From Acidobacteriota bacterium (lineage in GTDB: Bacteria; Acidobacteriota; Blastocatellia; RBC074), in assembly GCA_017991275.1 (NCBI GenBank), contig JAGNMH010000395.1, forward strand, positions 1-5,755: 5,755 nt of DNA, read 5' to 3'. Positions 1 through 5,675 of the stretch are shown in pieces. Made by a program: the position numbers and the translations under genes. Within the stretch, counting starts at the first letter, position 1. Each line of letters starts with the position of its first letter. The notes under the pieces are model-generated. The model saw nothing but the letters and a program-made list of their open reading frames with translations, had not been told where the DNA came from and did no database searches.

Positions 1-756
1 AATGATGGCTCCGGCATGCCCCATTCGGCGTCCTGGGGGCGCGGTCTGGCCGCAGATAAACCCAACAACTGGTTTTTTAACATTGGCCTGAATAAATTCA
101 GCAGCTTCTTCCTCAGCGCTTCCGCCAATTTCGCCAATCATCACAATTGCGTCAGTATCGGGATCGTTGTTAAACAACTCAACAGCATCGCGCTGAGTTG
201 TGCCGATGACCGGATCGCCTCCAATGCCAATGCAGGTGGATTGTCCAATGCCGAGCGCGGTCAACTGGCCGACCGCTTCATAGGTCAACGTGCCGGAACG
301 TGAAACCACGCCAACTCTACCTTCCAGATGAATGCGAGCGGGCATAATTCCGACTTTGCATTTGCCAGGCGAAATCACGCCCGGACAGTTTGGGCCGATC
401 AGTCGAACTCCGCGAGCCTGAACATAATGAAACGCCTTGACCATGTCCAACGCCGGAATGCCTTCGGTAATGCAAACGATCAAAGCAACGCCTGCGTCAG
501 CGGCCTCCATAATTGCATCGGCAGCAAACGGCGGCGGAACGTAAATTACGGTCGCGTTCGCTCCAGCATCGTTGACCGCATTGGCAACTGTGTTGAAAAC
601 CGGAAAGCCCTCGTGAGTAGAGCCACCTTTGCCGGGCGTCACTCCACCAACGATGTTTGTGCCGTAATCGCGCATTTGCAGGGCGTGAAAAGTTCCTTCT
701 TTACCGGTAAGACCTTGAACAATTAGACGAGTGTTTTTATCAACCAGAACGCTCAA
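1..756 (-). CDS. sucD: Succinyl-CoA synthetase (ADP/GDP-forming) alpha subunit, 3' end cut by window edge
   Basis: This is the alpha subunit of the TCA-cycle enzyme that interconverts succinyl-CoA and succinate with formation of ATP or GTP; it works in the cytoplasm with the beta subunit SucC. The 252 visible codons align with SucD throughout. They show the N-terminal CoA-binding fold (MSVLVDKNTRLIVQGLTGKE, residues 1-20), GGVTPGKGG (37-45), GPNCPG (121-126), SRSGTLTYEA (152-161), GIGGDP (177-182), MIGEIGGSAEEE (206-217) and RRMGHAGAII (243-252). His247 in the last motif matches the histidine that is phosphorylated in the family (His246 in E. coli). About 40 C-terminal residues lie outside the window. 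The start is TTG 754-756, because this matches the family N-terminus, a GGAG sits 8 nt upstream, and no ATG or GTG occurs before the in-frame stop at 802-804. sucC, the usual neighbour, is not directly upstream; a HEAT-repeat lipoprotein gene is. Confidence 0.96.
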   Translation of the reverse strand, partial: MSVLVDKNTRLIVQGLTGKEGTFHALQMRDYGTNIVGGVTPGKGGSTHEGFPVFNTVANAVNDAGANATVIYVPPPFAADAIMEAADAGVALIVCITEGIPALDMVKAFHYVQARGVRLIGPNCPGVISPGKCKVGIMPARIHLEGRVGVVSRSGTLTYEAVGQLTALGIGQSTCIGIGGDPVIGTTQRDAVELFNNDPDTDAIVMIGEIGGSAEEEAAEFIQANVKKPVVGFICGQTAPPGRRMGHAGAII

Positions 757-764
757 AGCTGTTT

Positions 765-768
765 CTCC
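765..768 (-). promoter_or_regulatory. Ribosome binding site of sucD
   Basis: On the minus strand GGAG lies 8 nt before the TTG codon at 754-756. It is the best Shine-Dalgarno match in the region and supports TTG as the real start. Confidence 0.7.
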
Positions 769-835
769 AAAAAGCAGAACAACCTGGCAGATTGCTTTGC
801 TTCAACTATTTTTTGATGTGGTATGAAAAGAGGGC

Positions 836-863
836 GCAGCTTAACACAGCGGCTTCAAGCTGC
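836..863 (-). other. Hairpin between the HEAT-repeat lipoprotein gene and sucD
   Basis: GCAGCTT (836-842) and AAGCTGC (857-863) form a perfect 7-bp stem around a 14-nt loop, 15 nt after the stop codon of the upstream gene as transcribed. Only a broken pyrimidine stretch (CCCTCTTTTC), not a clean T-run, follows on the minus strand. It could therefore be a weak terminator, an attenuator or an mRNA-stabilising hairpin. The rest of the 121-nt gap shows no clear promoter that I can support. Confidence 0.3.
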
Positions 864-877
864 CAAAAGAACCAAAT

Positions 878-1726
878 TTATTGAGAAAGCTTCTTCAATG
901 CCTCAGCCGCAAGCTGCTTAACCTGCACATCTGAATCGCTAACGGCGACTTCTTGCAACGCTTCACGTGCGCCGGTAAAGCCAATTTTGCCAATCCAGGT
1001 CGCAGCCCAACGACGAAGCACCGGATTATTGTTCTGCTTCAGAATTGCAATCATCTCAGTTTCGCCGTTGCGTGTGTTTTTCAACTCCATCAGTGTCTGT
1101 TCGGCCAAGGTTCGAATGTTGGCGTGCTGACTATCCAAAAAGCCATACAAAAATAGAATTGATTTGCGCGAATGGCTGACATCTTTCAATTGGCAGGCGG
1201 TCAAAATGGCCTGACAGCGCAACCGCATGTCCGCTTCGTCTGTAATGTCTGCTCCGCTGGGATTGGCGATCTGGTTGACGACGGAGTTTCTGCCCTTGAA
1301 ACCTGGAAAAGAAGCAAATGCGCTGGTCATCGCCGTTTTGACCTCAATATTCTGAGCGCCCACCAAATCCATCATCGGCTGGATCGAATCCTGATCGCCC
1401 AGCCTGCCCAAAGCTTCGGCGGCGGCAACACGCACAGAAGTTTCAGGGTCGCCTCCCAATAAATCAAGCAACGGATCAACCGCACGTTTGTCACAATCTT
1501 TTCCAAGCTGTAGTGCCGCCTGAGTGCGAGTTTTGGCATCTGGGCTTTTCAATGCAGAAATAATGTTGGAGGTGGCCCCATCTTCCCTACCTCTAGCCAG
1601 CGTTTGGCAAGGCTCATAAATCGGCAGCGATTTGATCGGCAAGCTTTGCGCCTTTGCACAAGCTCCAAGGAAAAACGCAGCCAAACATCCGACGAAAACA
1701 ACTTTGTAATAACTAAAATAATTCAT
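878..1726 (-). CDS. HEAT-repeat lipoprotein
   Basis: This is a 282-residue predicted lipoprotein built from HEAT/PBS-lyase-type helical repeats. Residues 1-22 form a lipoprotein signal: a short N-region with Lys8, a hydrophobic core, and the lipobox LGAC with Cys23 as the expected lipidated residue. Repeats are clearest at about 52-140 (for example RTQAALQLGKD and RVAAAEALGRLGD) and again at about 195-282 (RRWAATWIGKIG, VKQLAAEALKKL). The less regular middle (about 141-190) has Cys171 and Cys178. HEAT solenoids usually serve as protein-binding scaffolds, so a role on the periplasmic face of an envelope complex is a reasonable inference; no catalytic motif is visible. The gene starts 36 nt after the stop of the 453-residue membrane protein on the same strand, so the two are probably co-transcribed. 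No good Shine-Dalgarno precedes the ATG; a degenerate heptamer repeat occupies that place. Confidence 0.88.
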   Translation of the reverse strand: MNYFSYYKVVFVGCLAAFFLGACAKAQSLPIKSLPIYEPCQTLARGREDGATSNIISALKSPDAKTRTQAALQLGKDCDKRAVDPLLDLLGGDPETSVRVAAAEALGRLGDQDSIQPMMDLVGAQNIEVKTAMTSAFASFPGFKGRNSVVNQIANPSGADITDEADMRLRCQAILTACQLKDVSHSRKSILFLYGFLDSQHANIRTLAEQTLMELKNTRNGETEMIAILKQNNNPVLRRWAATWIGKIGFTGAREALQEVAVSDSDVQVKQLAAEALKKLSQ

Positions 1727-1731
1727 CTGAA

Positions 1732-1760
1732 TCTACTGTCTACTGACTACCGTCTACTTG
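1732..1760. repeat. Degenerate 7-bp tandem repeat (TCTACTG, about 4 copies)
   Basis: Four head-to-tail units read TCTACTG (1732-1738), TCTACTG (1739-1745), ACTACCG (1746-1752) and TCTACTTG (1753-1760). On the transcribed minus strand this reads as CAGTAGA-type heptamers. They fill nearly the whole 36-nt junction between the membrane-protein stop codon (1763-1765) and the lipoprotein start (1724-1726). Heptanucleotide tandem repeats in intergenic DNA are known from some bacteria, notably filamentous cyanobacteria; membership of any named family is not established here. Confidence 0.7.
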
Positions 1761-1762
1761 AA

Positions 1763-3124
1763 TCAAGCAACTGTGTCCGGGTTCTGCGGAGTCAGCAACT
1801 TCATAGCCCGCGAAGCATGTGCGACAGCGATAACCAAATCGCTGACTGATTTGCTGTACCAATTCATGTGCGGCTCTAAGTCGGTTGCTCTGAGCTTGAC
1901 CAAATATTCATAAAGTAACTGTTCGCCAGCCAGCAAACGCCCTTTTTGAGCCGGAGTTAGCGTGAAAAGCTTGTGCAACTGTGCGTAGTTAATCGCTTCC
2001 AGCGCGTGGCCAAGCATCCTGACCTGAAAACGATAGCGCATAACTTCCAATGTGTTGGCCGGTGCCGCTCCTTTGGAAGCCAACTTGCCTCCTTTTCCTT
2101 CGACGGCCAGATTGCTGAGGACATTCGGATCAGCTTTGGCCGCGTCAGCTTCGCGGTCAATCGCCTGAGAATCTCCTTTCAAACGCAGCAACACGTTGTC
2201 CAGCAACTTGCCCAAACGAGCCTGCAAATTGTTGCCGGTGTATCCGTGATTCAGACACGAAAAGTAGCCGTAAACATTGTGCATCCCGGCGCAACTGTAT
2301 TTGGCAATCGCCTGGCGAAAATCCAGCGATTCCAGCTCTCCCTGACCAACGGTGTGTTCAATGTCGGAACAGACTCCTTCGTAAACCGTCAAGGTGCGAT
2401 CAATGACATCGGGCAAATTGATAGTTTCACCGTAAGCGTTCGTCCAACTCGACTGAGTCGGTGAAACCAAAATCGAGAAGGCGATTAATCCCCAGGGCAA
2501 ATGCTGCCCCAACAAGCCCGGCTCGTAACGATCAAAGTTTTGCGGATCGAATCGAAACAAGGCTTTGGCGCTTTCGCCCAGGTCTTTGAGCGTGTACCGG
2601 TTGCCACCGACAGTAATTGGCTGATCCTGACTGATTCCGGCTTCCAGCATTGTTTTGAGAAAACTGTTACCGTGAACTTCGGCTTCGCGCGTGAAATACA
2701 CGTAACGCTTGCCGCCTACTTCTTTCTCCGCGGCAAACCTCGAACATAAAAAATCTACTGTGGAGGAACCGTCATTGAGCTTAAAGTTTTTGCCAAAAGC
2801 GCGAACGCAGTGAATCAAAGGCGAAGGAGTATTAAGTTCACGGGCATAATGATTCAGAATGTCATCAGCCGCACGCAATGCGTTCTGATAATTTACCTCA
2901 AGCGTCACAGGTGGCAGCGGCTTACCTGTTGCCAGATTCGGTGTCGGCGAGGCCGCTGGCAAAACAGTCGTTGAGGAAGGACCGAACCAACCAGCCTGAT
3001 AACCTAGTCCTCCTATTGCAATTGCGCCCAGTCCGCCTAGCCCCAAAGCAACAAACTTGCGCTTGCTGGTGTTGGGCGTAACTACAGCAACTTTACCTTT
3101 TTGATTAGCCTTAGCTTTGCTCAT
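1763..3124 (-). CDS. Membrane-anchored protein of unknown function
   Basis: I do not recognise this 453-residue protein. A basic N-terminus (residues 1-23, rich in Lys) precedes one glycine-rich hydrophobic segment at about 24-46 (with GLGGLGAIAIGGLG), then a Pro/Ala/Thr-rich linker (about 49-73) and a large soluble domain. This is the layout of a protein anchored by one helix with the domain outside the cytoplasm. The domain has cysteines at 106, 127, 252, 278 and 290, so disulfides are possible, and a cluster of Cys, His and aromatic residues at about 277-294 (SCAGMHNVYGYFSCLNHGY). Residues 320-357 are low-complexity Ala/Lys/Gly-rich, and the C-terminus (358-445) looks helical. There is no enzyme signature that I can name. 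The start is supported by GAGG 10 nt upstream and by the membrane segment being placed normally after it. It lies 36 nt upstream of the HEAT-repeat lipoprotein gene, suggesting a shared role in the envelope. Confidence 0.85.
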   Translation of the reverse strand: MSKAKANQKGKVAVVTPNTSKRKFVALGLGGLGAIAIGGLGYQAGWFGPSSTTVLPAASPTPNLATGKPLPPVTLEVNYQNALRAADDILNHYARELNTPSPLIHCVRAFGKNFKLNDGSSTVDFLCSRFAAEKEVGGKRYVYFTREAEVHGNSFLKTMLEAGISQDQPITVGGNRYTLKDLGESAKALFRFDPQNFDRYEPGLLGQHLPWGLIAFSILVSPTQSSWTNAYGETINLPDVIDRTLTVYEGVCSDIEHTVGQGELESLDFRQAIAKYSCAGMHNVYGYFSCLNHGYTGNNLQARLGKLLDNVLLRLKGDSQAIDREADAAKADPNVLSNLAVEGKGGKLASKGAAPANTLEVMRYRFQVRMLGHALEAINYAQLHKLFTLTPAQKGRLLAGEQLLYEYLVKLRATDLEPHMNWYSKSVSDLVIAVAHASRAMKLLTPQNPDTVA

Positions 3125-3134
3125 TGAATAAAAA

Positions 3135-3138
3135 CCTC
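3135..3138 (-). promoter_or_regulatory. Ribosome binding site of the 453-residue membrane protein gene
   Basis: On the minus strand GAGG lies 10 nt before the ATG at 3122-3124. The spacing is slightly long but usable, and it supports the chosen start. The divergent intergenic region (3125-3305) must also hold promoters for both directions, but I see no hexamer pair strong enough to mark. Confidence 0.45.
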
Positions 3139-3305
3139 AGAAACCTTTTGTGGATTTATGCAGCAGTGAGGGCAACAGTCCAGAAAAGTAAACGATGACC
3201 TGGCTTAAATCAAGTTTGCGATTTTGGGCCTGTGAGGCTTTAAGCTCAGCCAAAAAAGAGGCAATATGCCGCGAACAATTTGTTTATGGAGTTCAACTAA
3301 AACGA

Positions 3306-3902
3306 ATGAGCACACAAAAAATCAAACGCATCTGCGTATTTTGCGGATCGAGTAAAGGGAAGCAGGAAGTTTATGTCGCCCAAGCCAGGACGCTGGGGAA
3401 AGTCATGGCGTCCCAGGGAATCGGGCTGGTTTACGGCGCAGGCGGAATCGGGTTAATGGGCGCGGTCGCCGATTCAGTAATTGAAGCCAAAGGCGAAGTC
3501 ACAGGCGTCATTCCATACGCCCTGGCAACCAAAGAACGCGCGCACCCTGCAGCGAACATGCGTATTGTCAACACCATGCATGAACGTAAAGCCATGATGT
3601 CAGAGCTTTCCGACGCTTTTATTGCCCTGCCCGGCGGCTTTGGCACATTCGAAGAATTACTGGAAATTATCACTTGGGGACAACTTGGTATTCATCAAAA
3701 GCCGATTGGCTTGCTGAATACAGCCGGTTATTACGACCCGCTGCTAACCATGATTGACCGCGCGGTAAGCGAGGGCTTTATTCTGCCGAATTACCGAAAC
3801 TTGATTGTCGTTGATTCTAACGTTGAAGCTTTGCTGGAAAAGCTGTTTCAGTATCAAGCTTTGGAGGGAATAGTGCAGTGGATCGAAATGAGCGAAACCT
3901 GA
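3306..3902 (+). CDS. LOG-family (TIGR00730-type) nucleotide 5'-monophosphate phosphoribohydrolase
   Basis: This 198-residue protein belongs to the LOG family, long misnamed 'lysine decarboxylase'. Family members hydrolyse the N-glycosidic bond of nucleoside 5'-monophosphates; characterised ones release cytokinin from its riboside monophosphate, others act on AMP or other nucleotides. Visible hallmarks are the Rossmann-like start RICVFCGSS (8-16), the glycine loop YGAGGIGLMG (43-52), GVIP (67-70), MHERK (91-95) and the signature PGGFGTFEE (109-117), whose acidic residues with Arg94 are expected in the active site. The length is typical of the family. An in-frame ATG at 3195 would add 37 residues, but they do not resemble any part of the family. 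The ATG at 3306 is preferred, even though its nearest GGAG (3288-3291) is a distant 14 nt away. It is transcribed away from the membrane-protein gene. The native substrate cannot be told from sequence. Confidence 0.93.
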   Translation: MSTQKIKRICVFCGSSKGKQEVYVAQARTLGKVMASQGIGLVYGAGGIGLMGAVADSVIEAKGEVTGVIPYALATKERAHPAANMRIVNTMHERKAMMSELSDAFIALPGGFGTFEELLEIITWGQLGIHQKPIGLLNTAGYYDPLLTMIDRAVSEGFILPNYRNLIVVDSNVEALLEKLFQYQALEGIVQWIEMSET

Positions 3903-4059
3903 AACATATAGTTTCTATTGCCTGTGCTCGAAATCATCAAGTATGCTTCGCCCGTACCCAATTAACCCTCTAAAAACACGAGCAATACTTTTTTGATGAG
4001 AAGAGATGACTACCCCATAATGATCGGACTCGCCCCTTAACGCTCAAAGTGCAGACTTA

Positions 4060-4088
4060 TTGGCACAGACCTTACAAAAGTGATTAAT
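4060..4088 (+). promoter_or_regulatory. Weak candidate promoter for the sigma-like gene
   Basis: TTGGCA (4060-4065), close to the -35 consensus, is followed after 17 nt by ATTAAT (4083-4088), a poor -10 match. The placement, about 50 nt before the proposed CTG start, is sensible, but AT-rich DNA gives such matches easily. Confidence 0.2.
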
Positions 4089-4126
4089 AGTAAAACCAAT
4101 AGAAATTGACTGGAATATATAAAAAC

Positions 4127-4130
4127 AGGA
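4127..4130 (+). promoter_or_regulatory. Ribosome binding site candidate for an upstream CTG start of the sigma-like gene
   Basis: AGGA lies 10 nt before CTG 4141-4143, the first plausible codon after the in-frame stop TAA 4120-4122. By contrast, the AGGA at 4211-4214 is only 1 to 4 nt from the TTG codons at 4216 and 4219, which is too close to serve them. Confidence 0.4.
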
Positions 4131-4140
4131 AACGGTTCCC

Positions 4141-5238
4141 CTGATACCTACTCATCCAAAGATTGATATCCGACTTCTGCCTTTAGTTGGCGCAAATAAC
4201 CAGCAATATCAGGATTTGTTGGATAATTTAGTCAAAGAGCATGCCGCGCCATTGATTGACAAAATCATTGGCGCGAAGCTCAAGCCATATCAAAATGCAG
4301 ACTCCAGCCGAACAGAATATGCAGATGCAGAAGACTTGTATCAGGATTCGCTTGTCAAATTGATTGCCTACCTGAATTTACTGCGAACAAACCCTGAAGA
4401 TTACGCCATAATCTCTTTTGAAGATTTTGTCGCCAAGATTACTTACAACGTTTACAACAATTACCTGCGTAAAAAGTATCCTCAGTGGACAAAGCTGAAA
4501 AGGCAGCTCCTGCATTTGATCAAATCGCGTAAAGAATTTGATTTGTGGGAGGAACCTTCCACGAAACTTGCCAGTCGGAAATTGGCCGGGTTCACTCAGT
4601 GGAGCGGTGTCAACCAAACAGACAGAAACAACAAGGCATTGGATGAATTGCGACAGGATTCGCGAGCTTTTGTTTCTGCCAAATTTGACGGAAATTCGCT
4701 CAATAAAACACCAATTGACCAATTGCTGAAAAAGCTGTTTGAGTGGACAGATCAGCCAATTGAAATCAACCAGTTAGTAGAAATTATCGCCAACTTACTT
4801 GGAATAAAAGATCTCCCCAACAACAACTGGCAAGATGACGACATGGACACATCCATAACTGAGCAAGTCTCCGGCGATCAAACACTTGAATTTGAGCGGC
4901 GTGAATATCTAAAACTACTGTGGAACGAAATCAAGGATTTACCCATTCTGCAGCGCCGCGCATTGTTGCTGAATTTGAAAGACAGCGATGGAGACGGTCT
5001 AATCAAAGCCCTGCCTCTTTGCCAAATTGCGTCACCAAAAGAAATCGCCCAGGCGTTAGAAATGAGAATTGAGGAACTTGAAGGGATCTGGGATGAACTA
5101 CCACTCAAAGACGCAGTGATTGGCTTAATGTTGGGGGGGCTACCGAATCAAACGGTAATAAATCTTAGAAAATCCGCTCGCGAAAGATTGGCTCGGCGAT
5201 CAGGCAAAATCCTGAAACAACCTGCGAAACACAAATAA
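4141..5238 (+). CDS. Sigma-70-like regulator with a long central region; probable rare start codon
   Basis: A predicted RNA polymerase sigma-like factor of 365 residues if read from CTG 4141, or 340 from TTG 4216. Numbered from the CTG, residues 26-119 resemble sigma region 2: HAAPLIDKIIGAKLK (34-48), the acidic DAEDLYQDSLVKLIAYL stretch (62-78), and FVAKITYNVYNNYLRKKYP (96-114), an aromatic and basic helix like the -10-binding helix. A central part of about 130 residues has no clear motif. The C-terminus has a region 4-like segment: LPILQRRALLLNL (267-279), then LPLKDAVIGLML (320-331) and NQTVINLRKSARERLARR (336-353), fitting a helix-turn-helix. The same layout is familiar from Acidobacteriota proteins called sigma-70 family. 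The 25 residues before the TTG read like coding sequence (RLLPLVGANNQQYQDLLDNL) and complete the first helices, yet contain no ATG, GTG or TTG. Hence the CTG start is inferred; ATA 4144 or ATT 4162 are alternatives. The stop codon lies in the left flank repeat of a fold-back element. Confidence 0.75.
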   Translation: MIPTHPKIDIRLLPLVGANNQQYQDLLDNLVKEHAAPLIDKIIGAKLKPYQNADSSRTEYADAEDLYQDSLVKLIAYLNLLRTNPEDYAIISFEDFVAKITYNVYNNYLRKKYPQWTKLKRQLLHLIKSRKEFDLWEEPSTKLASRKLAGFTQWSGVNQTDRNNKALDELRQDSRAFVSAKFDGNSLNKTPIDQLLKKLFEWTDQPIEINQLVEIIANLLGIKDLPNNNWQDDDMDTSITEQVSGDQTLEFERREYLKLLWNEIKDLPILQRRALLLNLKDSDGDGLIKALPLCQIASPKEIAQALEMRIEELEGIWDELPLKDAVIGLMLGGLPNQTVINLRKSARERLARRSGKILKQPAKHK

Positions 5239-5241
5239 TAA
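5235..5241. repeat. Left flank repeat, possible 7-bp target-site duplication
   Basis: ATAATAA occurs here and again at 5507-5513, each one base outside the perfect inverted termini of the fold-back element. This copy contains TAA 5236-5238, the stop codon of the sigma-like gene. The sequence is simple and AT-rich, so chance remains possible. Confidence 0.45.
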
Positions 5242-5242
5242 A

Positions 5243-5505
5243 TGATGTTACGCGCGGAAGAAGTGAGCGTTGGGCTTGACCCGGTTTTCGTCCCGGTAAG
5301 GACGGTTGAGAGAGAAGCGGCAAATAAAATCGGCGTCCCATCGGGACGCTTGAGTTCCCGCCAGCACTAGATTCAAGCGTCCTGACTGGACGCGGCGGAA
5401 AACTCTTTGCAACCCGGCGATGAATCGCCGGGCTACTTTCAACCGTCCCTACCGGGACGAAGAAGCTGTCAATCCATTGGCTTTATTCTCCATCGCGTAA
5501 CATCA
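5243..5505. mobile_element. Non-autonomous fold-back (MITE- or REP-like) element, about 263 bp
   Basis: The ends are perfect 12-bp inverted repeats, TGATGTTACGCG (5243-5254) and CGCGTAACATCA (5494-5505). They extend without gaps into 70-bp imperfect inverted arms (5243-5312 and 5436-5505; 52 of 70 positions match by eye). Inside are GC-rich palindromes: CGTCC..GGACG (5289-5304), GCGTCCC-ATC-GGGACGC (5333-5349), GCGTCC..GGACGC (5377-5393), CCCGGCGAT-GA-ATCGCCGGG (5413-5432) and CGTCCC-TACC-GGGACG (5444-5459). GGACGCTTGA (5344-5353) also pairs with TCAAGCGTCC (5373-5382), so the whole element can fold into one long cruciform. It carries no transposase and no credible gene. ATAATAA flanks both sides. 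It resembles palindromic repeats seen in many copies in environmental bacterial genomes; movement by an enzyme encoded elsewhere is inference. Confidence 0.75.
5413..5432. repeat. Perfect 9-bp palindrome inside the fold-back element
   Basis: CCCGGCGAT and ATCGCCGGG are separated by only GA, giving the strongest local hairpin in the window. It is the one internal palindrome with no partner on the left half of the element, so it may be a separate module added to an otherwise symmetric fold-back. With no T-run after it, it is not a canonical intrinsic terminator, but it could stabilise or end the upstream transcript. Confidence 0.7.
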
Positions 5506-5506
5506 G

Positions 5507-5513
5507 ATAATAA
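5507..5513. repeat. Right flank repeat, possible 7-bp target-site duplication
   Basis: This second ATAATAA copy follows the right terminus of the fold-back element after one base (G5506) and matches 5235-5241. Confidence 0.45.
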
Positions 5514-5675
5514 CCAATCTAAACGATAAATTTCGTGTGGAGACTGTTACCCCAATCTACCTAACTACAGTTAACTCACTGTTTTTGAACCAATTTTATT
5601 TCAGTCGAGACATCTTTAAACTAGAAATAGTAATTCCCTCACTAACTGGGCATCTTAACCCGGTGGAAAGAGATT
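5514..5675. other. Intergenic leader between the fold-back element and the last gene
   Basis: No gene is visible. A small hairpin, ACAGT (5567-5571) with ACTGT (5578-5582), runs into TTTTT (5582-5586) and could be a weak terminator on the plus strand. No hexamer pair convinces as a promoter for the next gene. GGTGG (5662-5666) lies 9 nt before its ATG and can serve as ribosome binding site. Confidence 0.35.

Larger units (their letters stand above)
3903..4140. other. AT-rich intergenic region upstream of the sigma-like gene
   Basis: I see no convincing gene on either strand here. After the LOG stop codon there is a very weak hairpin, GAAAC-ATATA-GTTTC (3901-3915), without a T-run. Farther on, two short inverted repeats cross each other: TGCTCG (3925-3930) with CGAGCA (3979-3984), and TCATCAA (3934-3940) with TTGATGA (3993-3999). 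A run of six T (3989-3994) lies just after the first pair, so a poor terminator for the LOG gene could sit here. The right part carries the leader of the sigma-like gene. Confidence 0.4.

Noticed and set aside
16..726. Plus-strand open frames of 95 and 132 residues
   Set aside because: They are antisense to sucD, which matches its family along its full visible length; their products are low-complexity and unrelated to known proteins.
3195..3305. A 37-residue N-terminal extension of the LOG-family protein from an ATG at 3195
   Set aside because: The extra residues do not resemble the family, whose members start just before the RICVFCGSS strand; the 198-residue form from 3306 has the normal length.
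3924..3965. A 13-codon frame from GTG 3924 in the gap after the LOG gene
   Set aside because: It is very short and has no ribosome binding site.
4216..4218. TTG as the start of the sigma-like gene
   Set aside because: The nearest AGGA is only 1 nt away, and the codons before it read as continuous, family-like protein. It is kept only as a fallback.
5248..5442. A 64-residue open frame on the minus strand
   Set aside because: It lies wholly inside the fold-back element, its codons are explained by the palindromes, and it has no recognisable domain.
5289..5459. A CRISPR-like array of CGTCCC..GGGACG units
   Set aside because: The units are short, non-identical palindromes with uneven spacing and lie in inverted arrangement; there are no equal repeats and spacers, and no cas gene is nearby.
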